A stretch of 64,000 nt of DNA from contig NC_080540.1 in assembly GCF_028640845.1 (NCBI RefSeq), forward strand, positions 132,956,420 to 133,020,419. Reading direction: 5' to 3'. Position numbers and translations under genes: made by a program. Below the pieces are notes generated by a model that was not told the origin of the DNA, did not search any database, and saw only the letters and a program-made list of their open reading frames with translations. Positions 23,552 to 35,932 of this stretch are shown piece after piece (position 1 is the stretch's first letter; the number at the start of each line of letters is the position of its first letter). The stretch is from Ahaetulla prasina. Taxonomy: Eukaryota > Chordata > Lepidosauria > Squamata > Colubridae.

Positions 23552-24762
23552 TAATTTTCCTTGGAAAGAAAACAAATAGAATAGAATTGGACATAAAGCA
23601 TGAAATAATAGCTCACATTAACAGCATGGCTGTATCTTCTCTGCATTTGAAATAGAGCCAAGTAGATTACTGCAGCACCTCAACCATGCGTACATAGCAG
23701 AATATGAGTGGAAAGAGTCTTTCTCTCTTCCTCCCTCCCTCCCTCCCTCCCTCTCTCTTTCTGGTGAGGAACAAATATCTTCTGGCAATCTCAGTTTTTT
23801 CTTTTGAAAAGTTCCTTCGTTTGAGTGACTATGTCGACAAAAAACCCAGACAATCAAATGCAGCAATTCTTAAAGACATCTGTGCTTTAATCTGTGCCAC
23901 GAGCCATAAGCAATGTCTTTACTGATGATCTATGCCATTAGTTTCAATTGAGTGTAATTTAGAAAGCTAGAAGTGGTAGACTTAATTTTATGTTTAATTT
24001 AGTTGTCTACTGTGTGGCTGCTAAAAGGAGGTTCTTAAAATGGGGTAATGGGTAAGATCACAGTGTTGACTGAAATCAGGAAATAAACAGCACTATTGAT
24101 CTAATATTATGCCAGGTTGTTCTGTGTTAAACCCATGGTAGTTTGAAGAGGAATGAATTAAAAGTAATATACTGGATATAAATATTGGGGAAGAGAAAGA
24201 ATGCTAATTCATTCAGAGTGCCAGTCATAATGAAAAGTCTGTTGAACTAATAAAAAAACTACAGCACATCAATTTTATTTTTTTATTTTTTAAAAAAATG
24301 GCCTTGATTCTGTGAGGCTTGGCCAATGTTATGAGTTCCCTGTGGTTCGCTGTGTGTTTCAACCAGCAGTTCACCTGCTGTGTGTAAACAGAAGACATTT
24401 GAAAATTACTGCAGCGGCTATAAGACACTGTGCTCAGATGATTCAGAGAAGTAAGAATTCTTGGGGGAAGATCAGCCCCGAACAAGTCAAACAATTTAGA
24501 GATGAATGGATGTCAACAACTTGACCCTGGAGATAGGAGTGGAAAGATCGACATTTGTGTTTTCTCATTCACAGGTCTATCAGCTTCATTGGTTGTTGCA
24601 TTCATGCCCTAATGAGTTTTTCATTTATGTAATATCAGCGTATCAGCCATCCCAACATGATCAGTTAGAAAAGAAAGACTCTCAACTCCATCATTACTAA
24701 AGCCAAGTGGTTACAACATAGCAAAGCCGAATCTGATTTTTCGCGCTCAAAGCGTAGTTAAT
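23552..24762 (+). repeat. 1.2-kb tandem duplication, unit 1
   Basis: This unit is followed directly by an almost identical copy, offset 1206-1208 bp. Differences I can see are a CT/CCCT tract length, AGTAAT versus AGAAAT near 24166, an A-run length near 24292 and GCGC versus CACG near 24742. It includes a CCCT microsatellite (about 23727-23755). No known repeat family or gene is recognised in the unit. Confidence 0.95.
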
Positions 24763-25972
24763 TTTTCCTTGGAAAGAAAACAAATAGAATAGAATTGGAC
24801 ATAAAGCATGAAATAATAGCTCACATTAACAGCATGGCTGTATCTTCTCTGCATTTGAAATAGAGCCAAGTAGATTACTGCAGCACCTCAACCATGCGTA
24901 CATAGCAGAATATGAGTGGAAAGAGTCTTTCTTCTCCCTCCCTCCCTCCCTCCCTCCCTCTCTCTTTCTGGTGAGGAACAAATATCTTCTGGCAATCTCA
25001 GTTTTTTCTTTTGAAAAGTTCCTTCGTTTGAGTGACTATGTCGACAAAAAACCCAGACAATCAAATGCAGCAATTCTTAAAGACATCTGTGCTTTAATCT
25101 GTGCCACGAGCCATAAGCAATGTCTTTACTGATGATCTATGCCATTAGTTTCAATTGAGTGTAATTTAGAAAGCTAGAAGTGGTAGACTTAATTTTATGT
25201 TTAATTTAGTTGTCTACTGTGTGGCTGCTAAAAGGAGGTTCTTAAAATGGGGTAATGGGTAAGATCACAGTGTTGACTGAAATCAGGAAATAAACAGCAC
25301 TATTGATCTAATATTATGCCAGGTTGTTCTGTGTTAAACCCATGGTAGTTTGAAGAGGAATGAATTAAAAGAAATATACTGGATATAAATATTGGGGAAG
25401 AGAAAGAATGCTAATTCATTCAGAGTGCCAGTCATAATGAAAAGTCTGTTGAACTAATAAAAAAACTACAGCACATCAATTTTATTTTTTTATTTTTTAA
25501 AAAATGGCCTTGATTCTGTGAGGCTTGGCCAATGTTATGAGTTCCCTGTGGTTCGCTGTGTGTTTCAACCAGCAGTTCACCTGCTGTGTGTAAACAGAAG
25601 ACATTTGAAAATTACTGCAGCGGCTATAAGACACTGTGCTCAGATGATTCAGAGAAGTAAGAATTCTTGGGGGAAGATCAGCCCCGAACAAGTCAAACAA
25701 TTTAGAGATGAATGGATGTCAACAACTTGACCCTGGAGATAGGAGTGGAAAGATCGACATTTGTGTTTTCTCATTCACAGGTCTATCAGCTTCATTGGTT
25801 GTTGCATTCATGCCCTAATGAGTTTTTCATTTATGTAATATCAGCGTATCAGCCATCCCAACATGATCAGTTAGAAAAGAAAGACTCTCAACTCCATCAT
25901 TACTAAAGCCAAGTGGTTACAACATAGCAAAGCCGAATCTGATTTTTCACGCTCAAAGCGTAGTTAATTTTT
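24763..25972 (+). repeat. 1.2-kb tandem duplication, unit 2
   Basis: Second unit. The junction has TTAATTTTT joined to CCTTGG, and the two outer breakpoints share TAATTTT plus C residues, so a microhomology-mediated tandem duplication is plausible. Identity above 99% means it is very recent or an assembly artefact. Confidence 0.95.
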
Positions 25973-27820
25973 CCCTTCTCCCCACCTTTTCTCTGGATAT
26001 CTTCCCTTGTCCAATTACATTCAAACAAATTGTTTTGGTAATAGTCCCTGGCTTGGCGGGCTGGAGAGTGTTGCATTCGATGGTATGACTTTGGACCAGT
26101 GGGCGACTCTCATGGGATGGCACGATGAGCAGTTCCAATTCCCTTTATCCAAGCACCTTTTGCCTCCCCTCAGCTCCCTCCTCCCTGCTGCATATGGCAG
26201 ACTGGCATCTACTGAAGCACGGCTGGAGCAGCAGGTGACAGACCTGACACAGTGATGAGAAGAGATACCATAGGGTAGCCTTTACTCCCCTCCCCCCAGA
26301 ATACATCAATTGGATTTAAATAAGATACCAACACTAAAAAAAACAAAAACCCACCACAAGAAACTTGTTAATCACCACTGCCATCCCCCACCTGAACCCA
26401 CCTGACCCAGAATTATGCACTTTCACTTTATGTACGTTTTACTTACAGCTCTGAAATTGCTCTTCGGTTTCAGTGCCTGAAAGATTGGAACATATGTAGC
26501 TTTAATTCTGTTCTCCACATAATTTGCTTATGGCAGCAGACAAAACAGAGACAGGACAGAGGCTTCTATGTGTTCAGAACGGAGATGGGCAACCATTATT
26601 TTTTGTCCTAGATGGGTGGCTATAATTGAGATCAGAAATTTGTCAGGGATTTCTGCAGTCAGGCTATTATCATCCTTTTGACGATATATCGGTAGTTAAA
26701 GTGCCTCTCTTTTGGCTGAAGATTTAGCCTAGTTTTTGGTCTCTGCATATTCATAACATTTTGCTAATGAAATGTTCTGGAAAATATATGCACTCTTTTG
26801 CTTGGTGCTATTAAATGCCTAAAGCAAGATATGCAATTGTAAATAATAAATAAATGCAGCTAGATTCATTTTTGGCACTTAAATTTGAATTACCTGCCAG
26901 TGCAGCAGGAATCAGAATCTAATGAATTTTAAGTCAAGCAAGGCCATGAGGGCCTGAATTTTGACCAAACAACTTTCAACCCCAAAGGAGATTTCTATAG
27001 ACCCCTCATTTTCTCACAAGTCATTTTTCATAGTAAAAGCAAAAAAGGGTAATAATGAATGACCCAAAGAGTCTTTGGAAATGAGTCTTTCTCTTTTTTG
27101 GATTTAAGATGAGCAAGGAAAAAAATAAAGGGTTTCTAATTGTTACTTCTCGTTTAATGTGATTGTCATTTGAGCCCAGCAAATATCACTCATGTCTTTC
27201 ATTTTGCATCTTCAGGCAATATTTATTTATGAATTTGAAAATGCCATTTTGTAAATTATAAGGTCAAACCCGGGACTGAGCCTTCACTGAAAATAAATAA
27301 TCCAAATAATTCAAAGGTGGTGCAAGTTGGTCTGCCACCAGTGTCTCAACAACCATCAATTATCTAAGAACACAAGATCTGGGGATGCTCTTTTAGGATA
27401 ACAGTGCACCTTTCAAGACATTGTCTCTTTCAAGACATTGTTAAATGTTTGTCCCACAAAGAGGTGGTAATAATCTCCCAAATTCCATGACAGCAAAATC
27501 ACACGAGACAAGAAAATGATTCTTAGCATAGAACATTTTCTGTGTTCTTGTTTATGCAAATATCTCGAGCCTGAATATATCCCAGGAATAAGCTATTTAT
27601 AGAGATTCTTACAAGTCAAGAATTGAGACTGATATCGATAGGTAAATGCATTGTTCTTGACTATATGGATAGAACATACTTCACAGGTAGAATTATTGTA
27701 GTGTTTTCATTTGTATGCTGGATTGAAATGGAAATTTCTCCAAGCTGCCTCCTGTCCCTTCCCTTCCCCCTCACAGTATCTCATGCTGTTGCATTACCAT
27801 AGCACTAATACCTTGATTTC

Positions 27821-27821
<1 letters not shown>
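25973..27821. other. no recognised feature
   Basis: Non-coding sequence; short open frames only. No repeat family recognised. Confidence 0.45.

Positions 27822-27898
<77 letters not shown>
27822..27898 (+). repeat. (GATA)n microsatellite
   Basis: About 19 perfect GATA units. GATA (Bkm) repeats are well known from snake genomes, including sex chromosomes, but a single array says nothing about chromosome identity. Confidence 0.97.
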
Positions 27899-27899
<1 letters not shown>

Positions 27900-29142
27900 A
27901 AAACCTAACATTTTTGAAACTCTTTTTTGTTACATTCCTTATCAGTTTTACTTGAGCTGTTCAGTTCCTTATAAAAAGTGGTATAAAATATTTTCAAGAT
28001 GGAAACTCCACATCTGAATTAAGTCAGCTCAGTGATAAAAGGCAAAAGCTCTATTTGGGCCATGCTAATATTTTTTCCCAGGTGTAACTGCTGCTCGGTG
28101 GGCACAAGTTAATCCGTTCAACATGAGATATAATGTGTTTACTTGGAAAGGCTGCCCCTGCTTTATGATTTGTGTTTGTAGTGGGAGCATGTCACAAGCC
28201 ATCTATACAACTGCAGTTGAGAGAGAAACAGAGAGTCACCGCCAATCATTTCAAGCCGCTGGGCTTTCGTTTTGTCCTTTTCAAAAAGCGTGTTGACTAC
28301 CCAGCACCGTTACAGTTCTGTGGGTCGCTCTGGGGCAGCAGGTCACTGTGCAATGGATTTCAGTAAGTTTCTAAGTTTTGGATTCCTCTCCATTTTTGTG
28401 GCCATTTCAGAGTTTTTAAAAAAGCTACCATCGATGTTCTTTACATTAGGGGAAACTGTAATATAGAGGTGGAAATAACATTAGGCATCTTGATGAGTAT
28501 GTTCTGTTCTCACCCTGGCAAAAGAAAAGAAAATAGGAAATTAGAAAGGAAGTGAAAGCTTGCCAGCTATCATTCCACTGGCTGGTAGGATTGAAAAAGA
28601 AGGTAGATGGATGGTTCATTGCTTCATCCTGGCTCATGGTTCTGCTCTGCTGGTACACAGAGGAAGCCAGTTGGCTGGGAGAGGGGATCATCCAGCACTG
28701 ACGTGCAAATGTGACCTTTGGGAATATATAGTAGTTACATTATTGTTCTTGTGATATATATTTTTCTTAGCTCATCAGATTGTATTTGTCAACTTCTGAG
28801 CATCCCGGTTGGAGAATGTAGGCAACCAGAGAAAGGTAATCACTATGACAATGAGTTTGGAAACTTAATGGTATGAGTAACAATGGAGTATTTTAAGATG
28901 AGAGTGGAGAAAATCATTTTCAAATATCTAAAGAGCTATTACGCTATGTTGTTTCCGACGGCAGAACTGGAACTGATGGGTAGAAATTGCATTTCAGCTG
29001 ATCCCTAGGAAACCTCTGCTAAGAATACGAGGTTTTCAGAAGCAGAACTGGTGGATGGAAGGAATGGTGGTTTGTTTTTCACTGAAAAAAACTAAAGGAG
29101 TTCCTATGGATTTTACTCTGCTAATCATTGCTAACTATAGAG
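27899..29142. other. no recognised feature
   Basis: No repeat recognised. The stretch at about 28080-28370 is more balanced in base composition and has open frames on the plus strand, but none resembles a known protein. Confidence 0.4.
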
Positions 29143-29623
29143 CAGGGCTGTCAAACTCAAGGCCTGTGGGCAGGATTCAGCCCATAATGTGGTTGGATCC
29201 AGCCCACGGGGCCATCCTGGTCTACCCAGTGCAGAGAAACTAGGCCAGCCTGGTTTCAGCCCAGTCTACCCAAGACAAAGAAGAAAGATTGGGCCCGCGG
29301 GGCTGTCCTGGTCTACCTAGTGCAAAGAGGAAAGATCGGGCCAGTCTGGCTTCAGCCCAGTCTACCCAAGACAAAAAGGAAAGATTGGGACCATGGGGCC
29401 ATCCTGGTCTATCTAATGCGAAGAGGAATGAATCTGGCCAGCCTGGCTTCAACCTGGTCTACCCAATGTGAAGAGGAAACATCTCAGCAGTTTGGGGAGT
29501 AGCATCAAGTTGGCCACGGCCGTCTAGTCGGCCACACCTACCCAGTCGGCCACACCCACCCGCCATCCAAGGTCAACCACAGCCCTGATGCAGTCTGCAA
29601 TGAAATTGAGTTTGACACTCCTG
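29143..29623. mobile_element. hAT-like element with internal minisatellite
   Basis: Ends CAGGGCTGTCAAACTCAAGG and TTGAGTTTGACACTCCTG are flanked by CTATAGAG (29135-29142) and CTATAGAA (29624-29631), an 8-bp duplication with one mismatch. Most of the interior is a roughly 96-bp tandem repeat. Confidence 0.88.
29208..29480 (+). repeat. ~96-bp minisatellite
   Basis: Almost three units start at about 29208, 29299 and 29395 with GGGGCCATCCTGGTCTA-type sequence. Each unit also contains a half-repeat (CCAGTCTACCCAAGACAAA). The repetitive minus-strand open frame is a by-product. Confidence 0.85.
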
Positions 29624-30524
29624 CTATAGAAGGTGGTGCTCATCTCTATTTCAAGGCCTTTGAGCCAGCACTGTCTGAAGACATTTCCACAGCCATGTGG
29701 CCAGCAGGACATTACAAAGTGGTGTTACATTTCCACCAAAGTGGTACCTATTTATCTACTCACATTTGTGTGCTTTTTCCCACTGAAATTATTTAAGAAA
29801 AGGACTACAGGCATATTGCAATCATGTCCCGTATATAGTAATTGACCTTGCATTGGGAAGCAGGTTAGACTATTGGGATCCCTTCCAAGGACTTTTCCAA
29901 CATGTTAATACTTTTAGTAGCTGATAGTGTCTAATCTAGTGTCTAATAGAGTCAGAAATCCCTAGATTGCTCAGGGGGGTACATTTATTTAAAACACTTA
30001 TTAAGTAAGGAGGGTGGGAAGGTATTGAGTGATAGTGAATTTGTAGACACCAAAGGTAATTTGCTGTTCAAATAATTAAAAATTGGTCTGATTTCCAGTA
30101 ACACTAGGGCCCTGTAACTGTAAAACAGTTTTAGACGACTAGAAGAAAATGAATTTGTCATAGGTTGCCCAAAGAATAGCAGTTAACATGGCTTCACTGC
30201 TCAAATTCAATTTCCTTGAAATTAAAAATATGAAAAATATATTTTTTTACCTATGAAAAATAGGTGAAGCTCAGGAATAAAAACTTCACATCTGAAATTT
30301 TAAGCACTTAATGAATGGATTATCCAGCAAAAATTAGGAAACACATGCCAACCAATAGACTTCCTCCTAAGCAGTTCAATAATTTGGGAAAAAAGAAATA
30401 TGAATATGTGCATAGTTGCCTATGTATCTGACAGGTCTCTAGAAAATAGCAATTTTAATCTGAATCTTTTAGATATAATCATCTAGAAATGTCTACTATC
30501 GTTTCCGCTTTGTCAAATCCAAAA
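29624..30524. other. no recognised feature
   Basis: AT-rich non-coding DNA. Confidence 0.4.
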
Positions 30525-30888
30525 CTTGCTAATTGGAAGTTAAGTGAATTTTGCCCCATTTAGGAGTCTTTTGGCCATGGTTCCTAAGCAAATCACTGCA
30601 GTTGTTAAGTGAATCATATAGTTGTTAAGCAAATCTGGCTTTCCCACATTGACTTTGCTTATTGGAAGCTGACAGTGAAGGTAACACATGATGATCACAT
30701 GACCCTGGGAAAGTGCAACTTGTCATAAATACATGCCAGTTGTCAAGCACCCAAATTTTGATCATATGATAATGGGGGATGCTGCAACGGTCATAAGTGT
30801 GAAAACCAGTCATAAGTCGCCTTTTTTTATGTCATTGTATCTTTGAAAAAGCATTAAATAAATGGTCATAAGTTGAGAACTACCTTAC
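30525..30888. mobile_element. Tc1/mariner-like MITE, diverged
   Basis: The interior matches the elements at 40552 and 47819 (GTTAAGTGAATC, GGGATGCTGCAACGGTCATAA) and the right end reads GGTCATAAGTTGAGAACTAC. The left terminus is not clear. Confidence 0.65.
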
Positions 30889-30947
30889 AATACTGGCTAT
30901 CAAAAAAACCTCAATTTTTAACCAGCGGTAGTGATGAAGGTCCTGGC

Positions 30948-31234
30948 CAGTGGTGAAATCTAATTTTTTTTTACTACCAGTTCTGTGGGTATGGCTTGGT
31001 GGGCGTGGCAGGAGAAGGATACTGAAAAATCCCCATTCCCTCCCCAGTCCTGGGGGAAGGATATTGCAAAATCTCCATTCCCACCCCAGTCCTGGGGGAA
31101 GGATATTGCAAAATCTCCATTCCCACCCCACTCTGGGGCCAGCCAGAGGTGGTATTTACCGGTTCTCTGAACTGCTCAAAATTTCTGCTGCCGGTTCTCC
31201 AGAACCTGTCAGAACCTGCTGGATTTCACCCCTG
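30948..31234. mobile_element. hAT-like MITE, 287 bp
   Basis: Ends CAGTGGTGAAATC and GATTTCACCCCTG are flanked by a perfect 8-bp duplication GTCCTGGC (30940-30947, 31235-31242). The interior contains a roughly 45-bp tandem repeat (GGGGGAAGGATATTGCAAAA, about 31052-31130). Confidence 0.92.
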
Positions 31235-31247
31235 GTCCTGGCCTAAG

Positions 31248-31460
31248 AACCAAGAGACTGTGAATTTCAGTCCTGCCTTAGGCATGAATGATGAGTGGAT
31301 GGGTGACTTTGGGTCAGACACTCTCTCTTGGGTCCATCCACCTCACAGGGTTGTTCCTATGGAGAAAAGAGGAGGAAGGAGTGTTAGGAATGTTCGCTGC
31401 CTTGAGTTACTTATAAAGTAATACAGATGGGATAAAAGTCTAATAAATAAATATAAATAA
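31248..31460 (+). mobile_element. tRNA-derived SINE (second family), partial
   Basis: Contains GAGACTGTGAATTTCAGTCC, CTGCCTTAGGCATGAATG, CCTCACAGGGTTGTT and GCTGCCTTGAGTTACTTATA, ending in a TAAATAAATA tail. A relative with its 5' head is at 41247. Confidence 0.75.
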
Positions 31461-31689
31461 ATAAAAGTATAGTAGCTGCTTTTGCTTGCTAATCATACTT
31501 CTACATATACAGTATGCCTTGTATATTTTCTTTGTTTTTATTATCTTTTGCTCTTGTTAACCCTTAACTCAAGGTCAAAATATGATACATTTTATATGAT
31601 TACCATTATAAAATTTAAGCCAAAAGCCAAAAGAAATTGACCTGGCATAAGAGTTCGGTTTGAAAGTATGAGTTATTACCATTTATTAA

Positions 31690-32035
31690 CAGAATAACAG
31701 ATTGGAAGGGACCTTGGAGGTCTTCTAGTCCAACCCCCTGCTCAGGCAGGAAACTCTATGTCATTTCAGACATTTAGACAACAAAGAGACTGGTTATCCA
31801 ATCTCTTCTTAAAAACCTCCAGCGTTGGAGCACCTACAACTTTTGGAGACAAGTCATTCCACTGATTAATTGTTCTAACTGTCAGGAAACCTTCCTTTTT
31901 TCCAGATTGATTCTCTCCTTGATTACCTTCCATCCATTGCTTCTTGTTCTGCCCTCAAGTGCTTTTGAGAATAGTTGACCCCTCTTCTTTGTAGAAACCC
32001 CCTGAGATATTGAAACACTGCTATTGAATTGAATT
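31690..32035 (-). mobile_element. CR1 LINE 3' end (minus)
   Basis: The reverse complement has the CR1 tail (GTTGGACTAGAAGACCTCC, CCTTCCAATCTG) and coding remnants for the region near WNDLSPKVVGAPTLE. Same family as 1169-1866. Confidence 0.88.
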
Positions 32036-33394
32036 ATGGAGGATTTTTTTCCTGAAATTGAGTAAGATTGCCCCAATCTGCTTTTCCCACTGAATCTTCC
32101 CATGATGTCTACCACATAAAGAGCTTTCTGGAGGTGTTTGCTCTTTCTTTGTGATCTGTTCCTCTGAAATTTGCAGTGCAAAGGTGAATGTTTCAGAGGA
32201 TGGACAGGTTTATTTTAATAGTGATTGCTTGTTTACATTACTAGATTATTTCTATAAAGTGTGTAGTTGTCTGTAGTTTAGGACCCATATTTTTCAGATT
32301 CCAATCTTGGATTTCAGGCTGAGCTGAGGTGGTACCTTGAAAGGTGCTAGGAGGTGGGGGAGTCCGTATTCCTGTGGGCTGTTAGCCAAGATTTTGAAGA
32401 AGGGAGTTGTCAAGAGTCTGTACTTATTTTTCTTGAGGATTTTTCTCTCTCTGGGAAGCTGATTTTGGAATGTATAAATACAGTATGGTCTTTATTGTCT
32501 GCCCAGATTATCTAATCTAGTAGGATTATCAACATATATAATCAGACCTGTAGGAAAAGAGCCCAAAAATTCACTCATTAATCTCTCCTGCCTTGGTACA
32601 GAGGCTGGTATGTTTTCTCTCAATTGAACCTTAGTAAATTTGGAAATGAACCTTAAACACATCCCAGTGTCTGCCCTTTTGCTTCATCATGGTCAGCTGC
32701 AGTTTGGGGGAGAGATTGACTGGGGAACTATTATGCAACAAGGGCAAATAAACTTTCCCTACAGTGATTAAGTTTGTCCATCTGAATCTTTGCATGACAT
32801 AGTTTTTTAGTCTCAGTGTCAGATCTCTAATCCCTCTTCTCAGACATGGTATGCATCCATGTTAGTTATTTATTTGAAAGTACCACTTGAACACACCTGG
32901 GTGTTTTCCAGTGTTACGAGCAAACCTTTTAGCAGACTGCAGTTACATTTATTGCAGGCAAATGGGTGGCTAGAATTGCATAAGCTCATTTTCTCAGAGA
33001 AACAAATCATTATTTGTTGATTTTTTTAAAAATCAGAACCCCAACATTCCACAAGGGGAAATGTGTATGTATAGGAAGAACCCAACAGCAAATAATACTG
33101 GGCAAAAGATAATAAAACCTGATATGCAAATAGTGCCTATGGCTACAGCAAAGGTGGACCACCATTTCTATATTATGAGTCAGTTCAAGACAAAGAAATC
33201 ATTGGAAACAAAAATAAATTCCATTTCCTTTCATTTAAATGTAAATAAACTAAATATATAGGTACTATAAGGTTCTTGGATATTTAATAATTTCCCCATT
33301 ATTTTATCCCATTAAAAGCTACACTGTTAATGCCACTTTCGAAGACCTTTGGGATTAGGCTTTGTACATGAACATGCATCTATGTTTTGGGAGT
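32036..33394. other. no recognised feature
   Basis: Non-coding sequence with no recognised gene or repeat. Confidence 0.4.
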
Positions 33395-33985
33395 TCTACA
33401 ATACAGGTGGAGCAAAAGGCTCAGAAAAAACCCTCCCAAAGTTCTCAAGCTGCTGGTGGCCTTCTACCGCTGTACCATAGAGAGTATTTTAACTTACTGC
33501 ATCTGTGTATGGTTCGCCAAATGCACAGTGGCAGATAGGACAATGCTTCAGACAGTCAACGTCATTGCCCAGAGGATCATTGGTTGCCTTCTCCCCTCTT
33601 TGGAAGAGCTTCATAGCTCCCGCTGCCTTCAAAACATTCTTAAAGATCCATCTCATCCTGGGCACCCTTTTTTTGAACTATTATCATCTGGCAGACGGTA
33701 CAGGATAATAAAAACAAGGACAAATAGGCTGAAAAACAGCTTCTATCCCAGGGCAATAATCATATTGAATTCTACAGTATAGTGCAATATCAAGTTTTCA
33801 ATTTCAATTATATAGAATGTAAAGGATGTATGTTTATGTTTTTATTTTTATAGCTACAATGTACACTGAAGATGGCATTTTATTTCGTTGTACCATGTGC
33901 AATGACAATAAAGTAAAGTAAAGTAAAGTAAAGTAAAGTAAAGTAAAGTAAACTAAACTAAACTAAACTAAACTAAACTAAACAA
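33395..33985 (+). mobile_element. L2-type LINE, C-terminal end and tail
   Basis: An open frame gives KLLVAFYRCTIESILTYCI, RIIGCLLPSLEELHSSRCLQ and LLSSGRRYRIIKTRTNRLKN, the typical post-RT end of L2-clade LINEs, ending at a stop near 33780. A short 3' UTR ends CAATGACAATAAAG and runs into an AAAGT/AAACT array. The 5' part is missing. Confidence 0.82.
33905..33983 (+). repeat. (AAAGT)n/(AAACT)n microsatellite at LINE tail
   Basis: About nine AAAGT units then about seven AAACT units continue from the polyadenylation-like end of the L2-type LINE. Confidence 0.93.
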
Positions 33986-34699
33986 GATGGCATGACATAA
34001 AATAGCAACCCTCTGTTTCCTACCTGGGAAGGTTGACAGATATCTCTACTTTGTGTGTAGCCTGTGTCATAAATAAATTTATCTCCAAAATACACGTGAT
34101 TTCAGCATGAAAATGACTTAACATGATGGTGAGCATATAAAAGCAGAAGAAAAGTGTAGAATAAATTTTCATTATTTTGGAAAAATACGGTGTGTTTGCA
34201 TTTGTAGATGGTTGAATAGGTTAAATATTGTTTATCTAACAGATTTAACCCGCTTTATAAAAACATAGATTAATAAATATCTGTAACACAGATAACAGTT
34301 ACATTGAGAATGAGGTGTTTCCACCAGCCTAAAGTTTCTTCATTTTTTCTTCTAAGCATCTTGAGCAGTCTTCTTCTTCTTCAGCAATCTGGTTGACTTT
34401 AAGCACACATTTTCAATTTATGATCACAAAATGAAAATTGAAATATAAAGATTGTAACAATCATCGCAATCATTGTGATCCCAATGATAATTAGCACTTT
34501 GGGTGCCATACCAGAAAATCTTGGATGGCACTTCGAAAATCTGCACATTGACAAAATTCCCATCTGTCAATTATAAAAGGCCATGCTGCTTGGATCTGCA
34601 TATATATTATGCTGATATGACATCCTAGGTTCCTGGGAAGAACTCAATGCGCATGAAGGCCAACACCACCACCACCACCACCAACAACAACAACAATAA

Positions 34700-34943
34700 T
34701 AATAATAGTAGTACAGACATCATTTGGAACACAACACGCCAGATATCATGGTTATCGAGGACCGAAGTGTACAGTTTATTAATAGTTCTGTACCAGGAGA
34801 TGCCAGAGTTGAAGAAAAAGAACTGGAAATTTTCATGAAATATCACGACCTGGCTATTAAAACTACACGATTATGGATGAAACATGTAACAGTGATGCCC
34901 ATTGTCATCAGGGCACCATGTCCAAGAATTTTATAAGATACAT
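34700..34943 (+). mobile_element. R4-like LINE fragment, left part
   Basis: The frame reads IVIEDRSVQF-like, then SSVPGDARVEEKELEIFMKY and LWMKHVTVMPIVIRA. This resembles the C-terminal restriction-endonuclease-like region of R4-type LINEs. The element is interrupted at about 34943 by a minus-strand L3 LINE and resumes at about 37391. An ACC/AAC/AAT microsatellite lies just upstream (34664-34710). Confidence 0.65.
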
Positions 34944-35078
34944 AGACTAGACTAGACTAGATTAGACTAGACAAAGATAGGATAGGATAGGATAGGATAG
35001 GATAGGATAGGATAGAATAGAATAGAATAGAATAGAATAGAATAGAATAGAATAGAATAGAATAGAATAGAATAGAAT
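34944..35078. repeat. (AGACT)n/(ATAGG)n/(ATAGA)n microsatellite at L3 tail
   Basis: Three pentamer variants follow each other: AGACT-type, ATAGG-type and ATAGA-type, adjoining the L3 3' end. Confidence 0.95.
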
Positions 35079-35216
35079 TTATTGGCCAAGTGTGATTGGA
35101 CACACAAGGAATTTGTCTTGGTGCATATGCTCTCAATGTACACAAAAGAAAAAATACCTTCATCAAGGTACAACATTTACAACACAAATGATGGTCATAG
35201 GGTACAATTTAACCCT

Positions 35217-35806
35217 TGTTCTGTACCCTCCCAGCATCAGCCACGCGAGCTGGCTAAACGAGCCAGTAATTGAGTTCATGGCTGCTATCAGTCCTGGCAG
35301 GGAATCTGCAGCTGCCTGCCAAAGTCTCCCTTTTATCTTGGGGTTGCCAGGCAACCAGGAAGTCAGCAGTCCAGGCCGAATGTTCAGCTCAATTCTCCAA
35401 GAGTCAAAGAGTTCAGCTCACTTCTCCCTGAGACAAATAGTTCAGCTCAATTTTTGCTCGTCACAGAGCAGCCAGGGCTGCTTTTATACTCTGTGGGGTG
35501 TGGCTCCGTGACTCAGCACTTCCTAGGCCTGCCCCACCCCTGCTTCCGTTGTTCCCGCCTCTCCTGCCTATGAAACCTAGGGTCCAACCAAGCCTGATTG
35601 CCATCAGCTGGGTCTGGAGGCGTGGCCTGGGGGGGGAAGAGTCAGGGGATGGAGGCCTCGTTATCTCCTCCACCTGGCCTGCCTCTGGCTCCTGGAGCTG
35701 AGCCAGTGAAGCCGGTGCTCCAGAGGTAAGTCCTGATGGCCCTTCCCCCTCACTTTCCGAGTCACTTTCTGGCAGGGGGCCTGGCTCGGGGGGCGCAGAC
35801 ACAACA
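35217..35806 (-). mobile_element. solo LTR, 590 bp, with 5-bp target duplication
   Basis: It begins TGTTCTG and ends ACACAACA on the plus strand, and is flanked by a perfect 5-bp duplication ACCCT (35212-35216, 35807-35811). A TATA box (TATAAAAG on the minus strand, 35481-35488) puts transcription on the minus strand. No internal retroelement sequence adjoins it, so it is a solo LTR left by recombination between LTRs. It is GC-rich and differs from the gypsy LTR at 7349. Whether it derives from a gypsy-like element or an endogenous retrovirus cannot be told from the LTR alone. Confidence 0.88.
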
Positions 35807-35932
35807 ACCCTTAATGATAGCAACAAAAAGTTACAGTCATACACTCATAAATGGAAAGAGATTGGTGATGGAAATGATGACAAGACCAAGAGTAGTGCAG
35901 ACTTAGTAAACAACTTGACAGTGTTGAGGGAA

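Noticed and set aside
24312..25730. Two identical 70-codon frames that looked like a duplicated small gene
   Set aside because: They are identical only because the 1.2-kb unit is duplicated; no homology or start context supports a gene.
28172..28466. Candidate coding exon
   Set aside because: Overlapping open frames but no recognisable protein and no convincing splice borders.
29199..29480. CRISPR-like array
   Set aside because: Units of about 96 bp are contiguous with no unique spacers, and this is a vertebrate genome.
34647..34846. Poly-Asn and poly-Leu/Val frames
   Set aside because: They come from the ACC/AAC/AAT microsatellite next to the R4-like fragment.
35461..35844. 127-codon minus-strand frame
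   Set aside because: It lies within the solo LTR and spills into the flanking LINE; proline- and glycine-rich translation of GC-rich LTR sequence.
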